This document shows, piece after piece, positions 17,821-26,905 of a stretch of 64,000 nt of DNA. The position numbers and the translations under genes were made by a program. Location: contig BBSY01000003.1 of NCBI GenBank assembly GCA_000974665.1, forward strand, positions 496,001 through 560,000, written 5' to 3'. Source of the stretch: an alpha proteobacterium U9-1i. Lineage in GTDB: Bacteria > Pseudomonadota > Alphaproteobacteria > Caulobacterales > Aquidulcibacteraceae. Under the pieces are notes generated by a model. The model worked only from the letters and a program-made list of their open reading frames with translations. It was not told the DNA's origin and did not search any database. Position 1 is the stretch's first letter. Each line of letters begins with the position of its first letter.

Positions 17821-18408
17821 ATGCAATTGCAGTTTTCGCCAGTCTCTCCGTTTGCGCGGAAATTTCGCGTGATTGTTCGAGAGAAGGGTTTGCTCGGGCG
17901 TGTGGAAGAGGCGCCCCGCATTGTGACGAGAGATGGCGCGCCCGCTGACCCGTTGGCGCAGCCGCCGATTTTGGCGGTTGATGACGACAAGGGGTTTATG
18001 GACCCGTTCGAAATTCTTCAGGCGCTGGACGAAATGGGCGCGGGGCCGAAGCTGTTGCCAACGAAGGAAGCCGACCGCACGGCCGCATTGCGCTTGTTCG
18101 TGCTCGCCGATGGCGCGCTTGAGGCGGGCGTGCAAATCCGAAACGCCTTGCCGCAGCAGCCTAGTCCTGATCGCGACTATTGGATCGATCGGTGGCAGAA
18201 GGCGATCCTCTCGGGCATCTATGCGGCGGAGCAGGCCTCGCCGAAAGCTGTCCCGCTCAATGCTGGCGCCATCGCCATGGTTTGCACGCTGAGCTGGATC
18301 GACGCCGCACTGCCCGGTGCGCAATGGCGCGATACCCATCCAAAGCTCGCGGCGCTGCAGCGCGCTTTGGAAGCGTTGCCGAGCTTTCAAGATGTGGGGA
18401 TGGCTTAA
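17821..18408 (+). CDS. Diverged GST-like paralogue
   Basis: A 195-residue protein clearly related to the preceding GST: both share SPFARK, REKGL at the same place, and a similar C-terminal end (WRDTHPKLAALQ versus WRDAHPRLAALQ). Here the thioredoxin-fold half is degraded: the cis-proline strand has become AQPPILAVDD, and the acidic-Ser motif that holds the glutathione carboxylate is replaced by MDPFEI. It may have lost catalysis and kept a structural or ligand-binding role. Same strand, 36 bases downstream of its paralogue. Confidence 0.82.
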   Translation: MQLQFSPVSPFARKFRVIVREKGLLGRVEEAPRIVTRDGAPADPLAQPPILAVDDDKGFMDPFEILQALDEMGAGPKLLPTKEADRTAALRLFVLADGALEAGVQIRNALPQQPSPDRDYWIDRWQKAILSGIYAAEQASPKAVPLNAGAIAMVCTLSWIDAALPGAQWRDTHPKLAALQRALEALPSFQDVGMA

Positions 18409-18470
18409 GGTCGACAAGCATCGCGCTATCGACCATATCTGGAGCGCCCACCGGGGCTTGAGAGGCCAAC

Positions 18471-18884
18471 ATGCTGCAGCGTCACCTGCAGGAAACCTAC
18501 GAATATCTGTTTGACGCCGCACACAACGCGTTGCGCGGCGGCGGCTCGTTCGCACCGTTCGGCGCCGCCATTCGCAAAACCGGCGAGCAGACGCATACCA
18601 ATGTGGGGCTCGACATCGAGACGTCGACGCCCGCTGACCACATTTCGGGACTGATTGCCGGCTTTCGCCTCGACGAGGAAGAGCACGGCCTTATCGCGGC
18701 CGGCCTAGTGTTCGACGGGCGCGCGCGCAGCGACGACGCCCACGCGCTTTGCTTTCATATCGAGGCGGCGAACGGCCAAGCCGTTGAAGTGATCGTGCCG
18801 TATCAACGGCTCGATGCAGGTGTGACGTTTGCCGATCCGCAATTGTCTGAAGTGCACCCGGAAATCTTCACAGACGTGATGTAG
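18471..18884 (+). CDS. Conserved-looking hypothetical protein (137 residues)
   Basis: I do not recognise this 137-residue soluble protein. It starts with an amphipathic helix (RHLQETYEYLFDAAHNALRGG), then mixed alpha/beta sequence (SFAPFGAAIRKTGE, LIAAGLVFDGRAR, ALCFHIEAANGQAVEVIVPYQ). The layout resembles small cytosolic single-domain proteins. No signal peptide or metal-binding motif is seen. It ends with TAG directly followed by the prfA ATG, so it is translationally coupled to release factor 1. Confidence 0.72.
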   Translation: MLQRHLQETYEYLFDAAHNALRGGGSFAPFGAAIRKTGEQTHTNVGLDIETSTPADHISGLIAGFRLDEEEHGLIAAGLVFDGRARSDDAHALCFHIEAANGQAVEVIVPYQRLDAGVTFADPQLSEVHPEIFTDVM

Positions 18885-19973
18885 ATGCCAGAATTCGCGC
18901 GCCTTGAGCGGCGGCTGGATCAGGCCGTCGATAGATACGAGCGCGTCGAGGCGCGCTTGAGCGCCGCCAGCGACGGTGGAGAGATCACGCGCCTCAGCCA
19001 AGAACATGCTGAGCTGAAACCGCTGATTGATGCGATCCATGCGGTGCGCGCCGCGCGCGGGGACGTCGCGAGTCTGGAAGCTATGGTGCAGGAGAGCGCC
19101 GGCGATCCGGAGCTTGTGGCGATGGCGCGAGAGGAAGCGCAAGCCGCGCGCGCGCGTTTGCCCGATCTGGAACGCGCGGCGTTGCTGCTGTTGGCGCCGA
19201 AGGACAAAGACGAAAGCGCCTCGGCGATCCTGGAAGTGCGCGCCGGCACGGGCGGCGACGAGGCGGCGTTGTTCGCGGGCGATCTGTTTCGCATGTACCA
19301 ACGCTATGCCAGCACGCGGCGATGGAAGTTTGAGATCGAAAGTTTGTCTGAGACGGGCCTCGGCGGTTTAAAAGAGGCTGTCGCGAGTATAAGCGGCGCT
19401 GGGGTATTCGGACGCCTGCGCTTTGAGAGCGGCGTACACCGTGTGCAACGCGTGCCCGAAACCGAGGCGGGCGGGCGCATTCACACGTCCGCCGCAACCG
19501 TTGCCGTGCTGCCGCAGCCGGAAGGCGACGTGGATATTGTCGTCGACGACAAGGACATCAGGATTGACACAATGCGCGCCTCCGGCGCTGGCGGACAACA
19601 CGTCAACAAGACAGACAGCGCGGTGCGGATTACGCATATCCCCTCCGGGATCGTCGTCGTTGCGCAGGAAAAATCGCAACACCAAAACCGTGCGAACGCG
19701 ATGAAGGTGCTGAAGGCGAAGCTCTACGATGCCGAGCGCGAGCGCCAGGCCAATGCACGCGCGGCCGAACGCAAGGGTCAAGTTGGATCGGGCGACCGCA
19801 GCGAGCGGATTCGCACCTACAATTTCCCACAAGGCCGCGTCACCGATCATCGCATCAATCTAACGCTCTATAATCTGGCGGAGGTGATTGAAGGCGCTCT
19901 TGATCCTGTGCTCGATGCGCTGGCCGCCGAGGACCAAGCGCGCAAATTGGCGATGCTGGAGGAGGACGCGTGA
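18885..19973 (+). CDS. prfA: Peptide chain release factor 1
   Basis: Recognises UAA and UAG in the ribosomal A site and triggers peptide release. The 362 residues have the RF1 coiled N-terminal domain, the codon-recognition domain with [19 protein letters not shown], and the catalytic GGQ at residues 236-238 in [15 protein letters not shown]. The GGQ glutamine is the target of PrmC, encoded two genes downstream. The ATG touches the previous stop. Its own stop overlaps the GTG of the MOSC gene (GTGA). Confidence 0.97.
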   Translation: MPEFARLERRLDQAVDRYERVEARLSAASDGGEITRLSQEHAELKPLIDAIHAVRAARGDVASLEAMVQESAGDPELVAMAREEAQAARARLPDLERAALLLLAPKDKDESASAILEVRAGTGGDEAALFAGDLFRMYQRYASTRRWKFEIESLSETGLGGLKEAVASISGAGVFGRLRFESGVHRVQRVPETEAGGRIHTSAATVAVLPQPEGDVDIVVDDKDIRIDTMRASGAGGQHVNKTDSAVRITHIPSGIVVVAQEKSQHQNRANAMKVLKAKLYDAERERQANARAAERKGQVGSGDRSERIRTYNFPQGRVTDHRINLTLYNLAEVIEGALDPVLDALAAEDQARKLAMLEEDA

Positions 19974-20734
19974 GCGGCGTTGTCGAGATGCTGACGCGCC
20001 ATCCCGTAAAGGGATTCACACCAGAGCAGATGCGCAGCGTTATGCTGACGCCCGGGGCTGGGTTTCCATTTGATCGCGCGTTTGCTGTTGAGGATGGGCC
20101 GTCCGGATTCAACCCGGACGCGCCTGGGCATATCTCGAAAACGAAATTCACGGTGCTCGCGAAAATTCCAGCCGTCGCGTGCGTGCGGACGCGGTATGAC
20201 GACGAAACTGGTGTGTTTCACGCCGAAGCGCCGGGCGTCGAGGCCATAGCGGCAGACCTGAATGACGGCGCCGAGCGCGAGCGTTTCGCGGATTGGCTCA
20301 CGACGGTGTTGCGTGACGACATTCGCGGCCCTTTGCGCGTTCTGGCTGCGCCGGGTGCGCATCGCTTCTTTGATCACCCGCAAGGCCTGGTGTCGCTGAT
20401 CAATCTGGAGAGTGTCCGCGATATTGAACGGCGCCTGGGCGTGGCGGTGGATCCACTTCGTTTTCGCGCCAACATCTATGTGTCGGGCTGGCCCGCGTGG
20501 AGCGAGCTGGATTGCGAGAACCGTACAGTAAAGCTCGCCGGGGCCACGGCGCGGGTGTTCAAGTCGATCACGCGATGCGTCGCGACGCACGTCGATCCGC
20601 AGACAGGTGTGCGCGATATCGAGATGGTCGAGGCGCTTCACCGCGAATACGGCCACGTGTTTTGCGGTGTGTATCTTCATGTTGAGCAGGGGGGCGCCCT
20701 CAAGCTTGGCGATCGCGTAGAGATCGCAACGTGA
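19970..20734 (+). CDS. MOSC domain-containing protein
   Basis: A 254-residue protein with a MOSC domain. The conserved cysteine is Cys203 in [15 protein letters not shown], and the C-terminal LKLGDRVEI strand is typical. MOSC domains bind sulfur or the molybdenum cofactor in sulfurases and in YiiM/mARC-type reductases, so a molybdenum- or sulfur-transfer role is possible. Start GTG with a strong GGAGGA upstream, overlapping prfA. It separates prfA from prmC, which normally sit together, and overlaps prmC as well (GTGA). Confidence 0.87.
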   Translation: MSGVVEMLTRHPVKGFTPEQMRSVMLTPGAGFPFDRAFAVEDGPSGFNPDAPGHISKTKFTVLAKIPAVACVRTRYDDETGVFHAEAPGVEAIAADLNDGAERERFADWLTTVLRDDIRGPLRVLAAPGAHRFFDHPQGLVSLINLESVRDIERRLGVAVDPLRFRANIYVSGWPAWSELDCENRTVKLAGATARVFKSITRCVATHVDPQTGVRDIEMVEALHREYGHVFCGVYLHVEQGGALKLGDRVEIAT

Positions 20735-21582
20735 GCGCGACTTTGGTCTCGCTGTGGGCGGATATTCGCAAGCGCTTTGAGGCTTCTGGCGTCGATACCC
20801 CCGTGATCGACGCACGATTGTTGTTGGAGGCGGGCGCCGGCGTTGCCCGTCTCGACATCATCACCGATCCTCGCCGCGCGCTGTCGCAGGAGCAGGTGGA
20901 CGCAGTGGAGTTGCTCGTGGCGCGGCGCCTCAAGCGCGAACCGGTGGCCCACATCGTTGGCGCGAAGGCATTTTGGACGATTGAGCTGAAGGTCAGCCCC
21001 GCTGTGCTGATTCCTCGGCCGGAAACGGAATTGCTGGTTGAGTCCGTGCTCACGTTCGTGGCGCCAGATGATGCGGCGCGCATACTCGACCTAGGTGTCG
21101 GCTCCGGCGCGATCCTGTTGGCTGCACTGCGCGAGCGGCCGAACGCGGTCGGCGTGGGTGTTGATCTCAGTGAAGCAGCGTTGGAGATCGCTCAAGCGAA
21201 CGCCGAAGCGTTGGGGCTTCGCGAGCGTGTGCGTTTGGTCCAAGGCGATTGGGGAGCAGGCCTCGCGGAAGCCTTCGACGTCGTGGTTTCCAATCCACCG
21301 TACATTCCGACCTCTCACATCGCCGGTCTCGCGCCTGAGGTGGCCGACCACGAGCCCCACCTCGCGCTCGATGGTGGCGCCGATGGACTGGACGCCTACC
21401 GCACGATTATCAGCCAGCTCCCGGGCCTGCTCCGCCCCGGCGGCGGGTTCGCCCTGGAAGTGGGGATGGGCCAGGCCGCAGACGTTTACGCTTTGGCAGA
21501 GGCGGCAGGACTGGACTTGCTGCCGAACAGGGCCGACTTGGCCGGAATTGAACGCGTGGTTTGGGGGAAACGGCGGGCCTAG
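20731..21582 (+). CDS. prmC: Release factor glutamine methyltransferase PrmC
   Basis: Methylates the glutamine of the GGQ motif in release factors 1 and 2, increasing termination efficiency. The 283 residues include an N-terminal helical release-factor-binding domain (HIVGAKAFWTIELKV) and a methyltransferase domain with LDLGVGSGAILLA and the active-site NPPY at 188-191, as in the HemK/PrmC family. GTG start overlaps the MOSC stop. Its substrate RF1 is in the same operon. Confidence 0.95.
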   Translation: MSATLVSLWADIRKRFEASGVDTPVIDARLLLEAGAGVARLDIITDPRRALSQEQVDAVELLVARRLKREPVAHIVGAKAFWTIELKVSPAVLIPRPETELLVESVLTFVAPDDAARILDLGVGSGAILLAALRERPNAVGVGVDLSEAALEIAQANAEALGLRERVRLVQGDWGAGLAEAFDVVVSNPPYIPTSHIAGLAPEVADHEPHLALDGGADGLDAYRTIISQLPGLLRPGGGFALEVGMGQAADVYALAEAAGLDLLPNRADLAGIERVVWGKRRA

Positions 21583-21606
21583 GCTGAAATACCCCTTGGA
21601 AGGTCG

Positions 21607-21620
21607 GCCTTAAGGCCTTA
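21607..21620. repeat. Perfect 12-base palindrome in the DUF4167 leader
   Basis: GGCCTTAAGGCC lies in the 269-base gap between prmC and the DUF4167 gene. It may be an operator or chance; the remaining gap has no clear promoter. Confidence 0.35.
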
Positions 21621-21851
21621 ATCTATGCCTTGGAATCGCCGCCTTAAAAGGGTTCGTGGGGCTGGACCGGCGGAGGTTCTGGATCGGGCGCGCTCATGGC
21701 GTTCCCCCAACCTCAGAAAGCGGGTCGCCCTCACGAAGAGGCATCGGCACATCGCGTGGCTCGGCATATCGCCGAACCCCGATTGGAACGCCCCAGACGG
21801 AGACGTCGGGGCCTGAAAGCGAGGCGGGACCTCGCGGGAACTACGAAATAC

Positions 21852-22670
21852 ATGAACGGACACTCGATGAAGCGTCAGCGTGGTCGCGGTCGTAAGCCCG
21901 GCGGTGGCGGTGGTCATCACAACCACGGTGGTGGCGGCGGCGGTGGGCATCAGCATCCCAACCGCACCATGGAGAGCAACGGGCCGGATGTGAAAGTCCG
22001 CGGTCCGGCGGCGGTGATATACGAACGCTATCTGCAGTTGGCGCGTGACGCGTCGAGCTCGGGCGATCGCGTGCAGGCTGAGAACTACCAGCAGCACGCT
22101 GAGCATTATTTCCGTCTGATCCGGCAAATGCAGCCTGCGGCGCCGCCGCCTGTGCAGGACCGCTTCGCCAACGAGCACGAGTACGAAAGCGACGAGGAGG
22201 GCGCATCGGCCGAAGCCGAAGGCAATGAAGGCGAGGGCGCCGCTGAGGGCGATCAGCCCGAAGGCGAATACAACGCCGGCCAACAACGCCCCCCACAGCA
22301 GAATTTTGAAGGCGGCGACGATAGCTTCCGCCGTCGAGGCAGGGGTCGCCGCAATCGCTTCCGTCCGGACGGCGAGCGTGGTGAAGGTGAGGCGCGCGGC
22401 AGCGAAGGCGGCGAGCCGCGTGCTGAGCGTGCCGATCGCCCTGAGCGCAATGAGCAGCGTGCTGAGCGGGCCGATCGTCCCGAGCGCGGCGAACGTTCAG
22501 AGCGCAGCGAACCGCGCGAACAACGTCCTGAGCGCGCCGAGCGTGCAGATCGCGGCGATCGTCCGGACCGTGGCGAGCGTCCGCGTCGCGAACGCGCGGC
22601 CGAAGGCCAAGCGGAGGCCGCAGAAGGTTTCTCCAACGGCCCGAAGCCAGCGTTTCTCGGCTCAGACTAA
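21852..22670 (+). CDS. DUF4167 domain protein with Arg/Glu-rich tail
   Basis: A 272-residue protein of the DUF4167 family, which is widespread in alphaproteobacteria and thought to bind RNA. The start MKRQRGRGRKPGGGGG (start at 21852 or, five codons later, 21867) is basic and glycine/histidine-rich. The conserved core (residues about 40-85) reads NGPDVKVRGPAAVIYERYL, then GDRVQAENYQQHAEHYFR. The C-terminal 130 residues are low-complexity Arg/Glu/Asp/Pro, with an RGRGRRNRFR patch and 13-residue repeats. Ends six bases before the convergent hydrolase gene's stop. Confidence 0.88.
   Translation: MNGHSMKRQRGRGRKPGGGGGHHNHGGGGGGGHQHPNRTMESNGPDVKVRGPAAVIYERYLQLARDASSSGDRVQAENYQQHAEHYFRLIRQMQPAAPPPVQDRFANEHEYESDEEGASAEAEGNEGEGAAEGDQPEGEYNAGQQRPPQQNFEGGDDSFRRRGRGRRNRFRPDGERGEGEARGSEGGEPRAERADRPERNEQRAERADRPERGERSERSEPREQRPERAERADRGDRPDRGERPRRERAAEGQAEAAEGFSNGPKPAFLGSD
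22421..22498 (+). repeat. 39-base direct repeats encoding RAERADRPER units
   Basis: Two neighbouring 39-base units, starting near 22421 and 22460, encode a 13-residue motif (RAERADRPER followed by NEQ or GER) in the tail of the DUF4167 protein. More degraded copies continue to about 22590. In-frame spacing suggests expansion at the protein level. Confidence 0.7.
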
Positions 22671-22675
22671 GCTTT

Positions 22676-23362
22676 TTAGCGCTTTGAAGTTGGCGGTGGC
22701 GGCGGCGCTGCCAGCCGGCGTTCGAGATACGCGCGCGCGTGTACATCGACCTCCGGCAGATGGTCCTCGCCGGGATCGCGGCCTCGATAAAAGTGATCCG
22801 CGCCTTCGACCGGTGCTGCATCGACCTTGATGTTTTTTTGCGTACGGATGCGGCTGATGACCCGCTCCATATCCGACGCTGTCGTGACGCTATCGCGCGT
22901 GCCGTAGATGATGATGCCCGATGCTGGGCACGGCGCCAGGAACGACAGGTCGTAATGGTTCGCAGGCGGCGAGACGGCGAGGAAGCCATCGATCTCCGGT
23001 CGCCGCATCAGCAATTGCAAACCGATCCAAGCGCCGAACGAATATCCGCCCACCCAGCATTGCTCGGCGTTGGGGTTCATCGCTTGGAGATAGTCGAGCG
23101 CCGAGGCGGCGTCGGACAATTCGCCCATGCCATTGTCGAACACGCCCTGACTGCGGCCGATGCCGCGGAAATTGAAGCGAAGGGTTGCGAAACCAAAATC
23201 GCAAAACAGCTTGTAAAGCTGGACGGTAACGCGGTCCTGCATGGATCCGCCGGCGCGGGGGTGGCCGTGAAGCACGAGCGCAATCGGCGCGCCCTCGCGC
23301 TTTGGCTCGTTGTAGCGGCCCTCAACACGGCCCGCAGCGCCCGGAAAGATCACTTCTGCCAT
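22676..23362 (-). CDS. Alpha/beta hydrolase
   Basis: A 228-residue single-domain alpha/beta hydrolase. Visible are the oxyanion loop LHGHPRAGGSM (residues 31-41), the nucleophile elbow GYSFGA with Ser108, a later Asp in IYGTRDS and the catalytic His in EGADHFYRG. The set resembles dienelactone hydrolase-like or small esterase proteins common in alphaproteobacteria. The substrate is not known. It is divergent from iscR; this neighbour is common beside alphaproteobacterial suf operons. Confidence 0.88.
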   Translation of the reverse strand: MAEVIFPGAAGRVEGRYNEPKREGAPIALVLHGHPRAGGSMQDRVTVQLYKLFCDFGFATLRFNFRGIGRSQGVFDNGMGELSDAASALDYLQAMNPNAEQCWVGGYSFGAWIGLQLLMRRPEIDGFLAVSPPANHYDLSFLAPCPASGIIIYGTRDSVTTASDMERVISRIRTQKNIKVDAAPVEGADHFYRGRDPGEDHLPEVDVHARAYLERRLAAPPPPPTSKR

Positions 23363-23404
23363 TCACGCACCCCAGCTGCGGCGGTCGCACGGCAACCGAC
23401 GCGA

Positions 23405-23429
23405 ATTCTTGACCAAAACACTCAGGTAT
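23405..23429 (+). promoter_or_regulatory. Putative type 1 IscR operator of the suf operon
   Basis: A 25-base site matches the known type 1 IscR consensus (ATACYYGACTRWWWYAGTCRRGTAT) at 22 of 25 positions. It contains TTGACC (23409-23414), which could be the -35 of the suf promoter, with a weak TAGGTC 17 bases later. It is about 110 bases before the iscR start. IscR with a 2Fe-2S cluster would repress here, a feedback on its own operon. Confidence 0.72.
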
Positions 23430-23540
23430 CCTAGGTCTGGCCTGAGGACAGGCTGCGGGCGTCGCCCCGCCGGTCCCAACAAAGGCGCGCCTTCTAGCAC
23501 ATGAATTTGGGGACGTGCGAGGCCGCGGAGAAGGTGACGC

Positions 23541-23987
23541 ATGCGTTTGACGTCAAAGGGCCGCTACGCGGTCATGGCGATGGCCGATCTGGCGCTCCAC
23601 GGCGGCGAGGATCGGGCCGTGCCGCTGCAGGAAGTCGCGCGCCGGCAGGAAATTTCGCTGTCCTACCTTGAGCAATTGTTCGCGCGCATGCGTCGCGCCG
23701 GCTTGGTTGCGGGCGTTCGTGGGCCGGGGGGCGGCTACAGGCTGGCCCGGCCGGCAAACAGCGTGACAGTCGCCGACATTATCGCCGCCGTGAACGAACC
23801 GATTAAGACCACGCGCTGCAAGGAGGGCTCGGCGAAAAGCTGCATCGGCAAAACTGGGCGCTGCATCGCGCACGGCCTCTGGCAGGAAATGGGCGAACGC
23901 ATCCAGCACTTCATGGCGTCGGTGTCGTTGGCAGACGTACTGGAGCAACGCTTCGACAATCCCGGCGCGCGGGTCGCGGCGGAGTAA
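23541..23987 (+). CDS. iscR: Rrf2 family Fe-S regulator IscR
   Basis: A 148-residue winged-helix regulator that senses Fe-S status through its own 2Fe-2S cluster. The N-terminal MRLTSKGRYAVMAM and QEISLSYLEQLF are the DNA-binding helix-turn-helix. The cluster-ligand region has Cys93, Cys101 and Cys108 (in CKEGSAKSCIGKTGRC), the three-cysteine pattern of IscR. Start ATG with GGAGAAGGTG upstream. First gene of the suf operon; the IscR operator lies just upstream, so autoregulation is likely. Confidence 0.95.
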   Translation: MRLTSKGRYAVMAMADLALHGGEDRAVPLQEVARRQEISLSYLEQLFARMRRAGLVAGVRGPGGGYRLARPANSVTVADIIAAVNEPIKTTRCKEGSAKSCIGKTGRCIAHGLWQEMGERIQHFMASVSLADVLEQRFDNPGARVAAE

Positions 23988-23991
23988 AGCA

Positions 23992-25122
23992 GTGACGACC
24001 AAGCCCCTCATCTATTGCGATTACAACGCCGGCGCACCCGTCCGCGCGGAGGCGGCAGTTGCTGTCGCGCGCGCATTGGCTGTCGGCGGCAATCCTTCGT
24101 CCGTGCACGGCGCTGGACGTCGCGCGCGAGCATTGATCGAGGACGCGCGAGAGAAGGTTGGCGCCGCGCTCGATTCGCGAGCTGAAAACGTCGTGTTCAC
24201 GTCCGGCGCAACCGAGGCGGTGCACTTGGCGCTCACGAGTGCGGGCGCCGCCGCGTTTATAGTATCATCGATTGAGCACGATGCTGCTTTCGAACAAGCG
24301 TCGCGCAGCCGCGACACCGATCGCTTTATCCCCGTGGGCGCTGACGGTGTTGTGCGTTTGGATGCACTTGAAGCGTTGCTGCAAGACGCACGCAAGCCTG
24401 CGCTCGTTGTGTTGCAGCTCGCCAACAACGAAACGGGCGTCATCCAGCCGATCGCCAGAGCCGCCGCTTTGTGCCGTCAGTATCGTGCGATGTTGCTGGT
24501 GGATGCGGCGCAGGGGTTCGGGCGCATCCCGGTTAGCATCGTGGATCTCGACGCGACGTATCTGGTTGTCTCAAGCCACAAACTTGGCGGCCCGCCCGGT
24601 GTGGGCGCATTGGTGCTGGCGCCAGGCGCGCCGTTCGTGACCTCGCGCTTCGGCGGCGGACAAGAACGTGGGCGCCGGCCGGGGACAGAGAACTTGGCCG
24701 CGATAGCAGGGTTTGGCGTCGCGGTTGAGTACGCACTGGGCGAGCTAGAAACCGAACAACGTCGCGTGCGCGCGATGCGTGACCGGTTTGAGGCCAACTT
24801 GCCCAAGGACGCTATTGTGTTTGGCGCGAGCGCGCCTCGCCTGCCCAACACTTCAAACTTCGCAATGCCTGGTGTCTCGGCCGAAACCGCCGTGATTGCG
24901 ATGGACATTGAGGGCGTGGCGGTGAGCTCAGGCGCCGCATGCTCATCTGGAAAGGTACGGTCGAGCCGCGTGCTGAAGGCGATGGGCGTTGCTGGCGACC
25001 TCGCCAAGAGTGCGCTGCGTGTAAGCTTCGGCCATGCGTCGAAGGAAACCGACGTTGATGCGGCGCTCGCAGCCCTCACCAAGATCGCGGCACGTCGCGC
25101 GCTCGTGGGAGCGGCGGGATGA
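23992..25122 (+). CDS. Cysteine desulfurase, IscS/NifS type
   Basis: PLP enzyme that takes sulfur from cysteine as a persulfide for Fe-S assembly or thiolation. The 376-residue length is close to the shorter class I (IscS/NifS) group. Lys197 in [11 protein letters not shown] binds PLP, and Cys317 in [10 protein letters not shown] is the persulfide cysteine on the long flexible loop. It begins with GTG four bases after iscR and overlaps sufB (ATGA). The same operon also encodes a SufS, so it is one of two desulfurases here. Confidence 0.92.
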   Translation: MTTKPLIYCDYNAGAPVRAEAAVAVARALAVGGNPSSVHGAGRRARALIEDAREKVGAALDSRAENVVFTSGATEAVHLALTSAGAAAFIVSSIEHDAAFEQASRSRDTDRFIPVGADGVVRLDALEALLQDARKPALVVLQLANNETGVIQPIARAAALCRQYRAMLLVDAAQGFGRIPVSIVDLDATYLVVSSHKLGGPPGVGALVLAPGAPFVTSRFGGGQERGRRPGTENLAAIAGFGVAVEYALGELETEQRRVRAMRDRFEANLPKDAIVFGASAPRLPNTSNFAMPGVSAETAVIAMDIEGVAVSSGAACSSGKVRSSRVLKAMGVAGDLAKSALRVSFGHASKETDVDAALAALTKIAARRALVGAAG

Positions 25123-26606
25123 GCGCGGTCAAGGACACTATCGACAAGGGCACCGTCGCCGCCACGCGTGCGCTGGAAGGCGAGAAGTACAAGCACGGCT
25201 TCATAACAGACCTTGAGCAAGAGCTCGCGCCCCCAGGCCTGAACACCGAGATCGTTCGATATATCTCCGCCAAGAAGGGCGAGCCGGATTGGATGCTGCA
25301 ATGGCGCCTGGAAGCGTTCACGCGGTGGCAGACGCTTGAGGAGCCGACCTGGGCTCTCGTCCACTACCCGCCGATCGACTATCAAGCCGCGCGCTATTAC
25401 GCCGAACCAAAAGCCGGGTCGAAATACAAGAGCCTCGACGACGTCGATCCGGAGATATTGGAGACCTATAAGAAGCTCGGGATTCCGCTGAAGGAAGCGG
25501 AAGTTTTGCTCGGCGTCGAAGGTGCGCCGCGCGTCGCGGTGGATGCGGTGTTCGACAGCGTAAGCGTCGTCACTACCTTCAAGAAGGAACTCGCTGCTGC
25601 AGGAGTGATCTTCTGCTCCATGAGCGAAGCGGTGCGTGAGCATCCTGAGCTGGTGAAGCAGTATCTGGGCTCTGTCGTGCCCACTTCGGACAATTTCTTC
25701 GCCACTTTGAACAGCGCGGTGTTCTCGGATGGGTCCTTCGTCTACGTGCCGCCGGGTGTGCGCTGCCCGATGGAGCTTTCGACCTATTTCCGCATGAACG
25801 CGGAAGGGACGGGGCAGTTTGAGCGCACTCTAATCATCGCCGACAAAGGCGCTTACGTCTCGTATCTGGAGGGCTGCACCGCGCCGATGCGCGACGAAAA
25901 CCAATTGCACGCCGCCGTGGTGGAATTGGTCGCGTTGGACGATGCGGAGATCAAATACTCGACTGTCCAGAATTGGTGGCCTGGCGACAGCGAGGGCAAA
26001 GGCGGGATCTACAATTTCGTGACCAAGCGCGGCGATTGCCGTGGCGCGCGCTCCAAGATCAGCTGGACGCAAGTGGAGACGGGCTCAGCCATTACCTGGA
26101 AATATCCAAGCTGCATTCTGCGCGGCGACGATAGCTCCGGTGAGTTCTATTCAATCGCCGTCACCAATGGCCGTCAGCAAGCGGACACGGGCACCAAGAT
26201 GGTGCACCTCGGCAAGAATACGCGTTCGCGGATCATCTCCAAGGGTATTTCAGCCGGCCGGTCGTCCAACGCCTACCGTGGTTTGGTGTCTGCGCATGCT
26301 AAGGCCACGGGCGCGCGTAATTTCACACAATGCGACTCGCTGCTGATTGGCGATCAATGCGCGGCGCACACCGTGCCGTACGTTGAGACGCGGACGCCCG
26401 ACGCGCAGTTCGAGCACGAAGCGACGACCACCAAGCTTTCTGACGACCAGCTCTTCTATCTGCGCGCGCGCGGCATTCCGGAAGAGGCGGCGGTGGCCCT
26501 GCTGGTGAATGGGTTCGTGCGGGAAGTGTTGCAGAAGCTGCCGATGGAATTCGCGGTCGAAGCCCAAAAGCTCCTCGAAGTGAGCCTTGAGGGGAGTGTC
26601 GGGTGA
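25119..26606 (+). CDS. sufB: Fe-S cluster assembly scaffold SufB
   Basis: Main scaffold of the SufBC2D complex on which Fe-S clusters are built. At 495 residues it is full length. The sequence contains the SufB N-terminal helical part ([17 protein letters not shown]) and the beta-helix core with [19 protein letters not shown] and the [21 protein letters not shown] region, including the cysteine expected to take sulfur. Overlaps the desulfurase (ATGA) and the following small gene (GTGA). Second gene after the desulfurase in the operon. Confidence 0.97.
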   Translation: MSAVKDTIDKGTVAATRALEGEKYKHGFITDLEQELAPPGLNTEIVRYISAKKGEPDWMLQWRLEAFTRWQTLEEPTWALVHYPPIDYQAARYYAEPKAGSKYKSLDDVDPEILETYKKLGIPLKEAEVLLGVEGAPRVAVDAVFDSVSVVTTFKKELAAAGVIFCSMSEAVREHPELVKQYLGSVVPTSDNFFATLNSAVFSDGSFVYVPPGVRCPMELSTYFRMNAEGTGQFERTLIIADKGAYVSYLEGCTAPMRDENQLHAAVVELVALDDAEIKYSTVQNWWPGDSEGKGGIYNFVTKRGDCRGARSKISWTQVETGSAITWKYPSCILRGDDSSGEFYSIAVTNGRQQADTGTKMVHLGKNTRSRIISKGISAGRSSNAYRGLVSAHAKATGARNFTQCDSLLIGDQCAAHTVPYVETRTPDAQFEHEATTTKLSDDQLFYLRARGIPEEAAVALLVNGFVREVLQKLPMEFAVEAQKLLEVSLEGSVG

Positions 26607-26905
26607 TTGCAAAGCCGCAGACTGAATATTGGTTCGCGCGCCGCTTCCCGATCGGAAACGGGCGCAATGGCATGGCGCCGATCAACTGGAAGGGCTGGCT
26701 TGTCGCGCTGGGGTTCGTGCTTGGCATGATTGCCGGCGGCGGATTGTTCGCCTGGTACGCGCTCGATGGAAAGCTGCCGCAGGGCATTGCGGCGTTTGTG
26801 GCGTTGGCGTTTGCGTCCGGTGTCACGTTCGTCGGTGTTTCGCAGAAGAAGGGCGATCACGTGCATACGGTCGCCGATTATCGTGAGGGCAGAGTTCGTG
26901 TTTGA
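26603..26905 (+). CDS. Small membrane protein in the suf operon
   Basis: A 100-residue protein with two hydrophobic segments (about 31-53 and 60-79) and a basic N-terminus ([12 protein letters not shown]). No catalytic motif is seen. The GTG overlaps the sufB stop, and the 3' end overlaps the sufC GTG by eight bases, so it is embedded in the operon. From memory similar short membrane proteins sit at this place in other alphaproteobacterial suf operons, but I cannot name a function. It might tether SufBCD to the membrane or be unrelated. Confidence 0.75.
   Translation: MIAKPQTEYWFARRFPIGNGRNGMAPINWKGWLVALGFVLGMIAGGGLFAWYALDGKLPQGIAAFVALAFASGVTFVGVSQKKGDHVHTVADYREGRVRV

Noticed and set aside
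16786-18555. A 589-codon minus-strand open frame opposite ispG and the GST genes
   Set aside because: Arg/His-rich composition typical of antisense in GC-rich DNA; the plus strand has three recognised genes.
21625-21816. A 63-codon plus-strand frame in the DUF4167 leader
   Set aside because: No ribosome site at usual distance and no recognisable features; kept only as a leader peptide possibility.
21841-22989. A 382-codon minus-strand open frame opposite the DUF4167 gene
   Set aside because: Arises from the low-complexity Arg/Glu coding repeats; no family resemblance.
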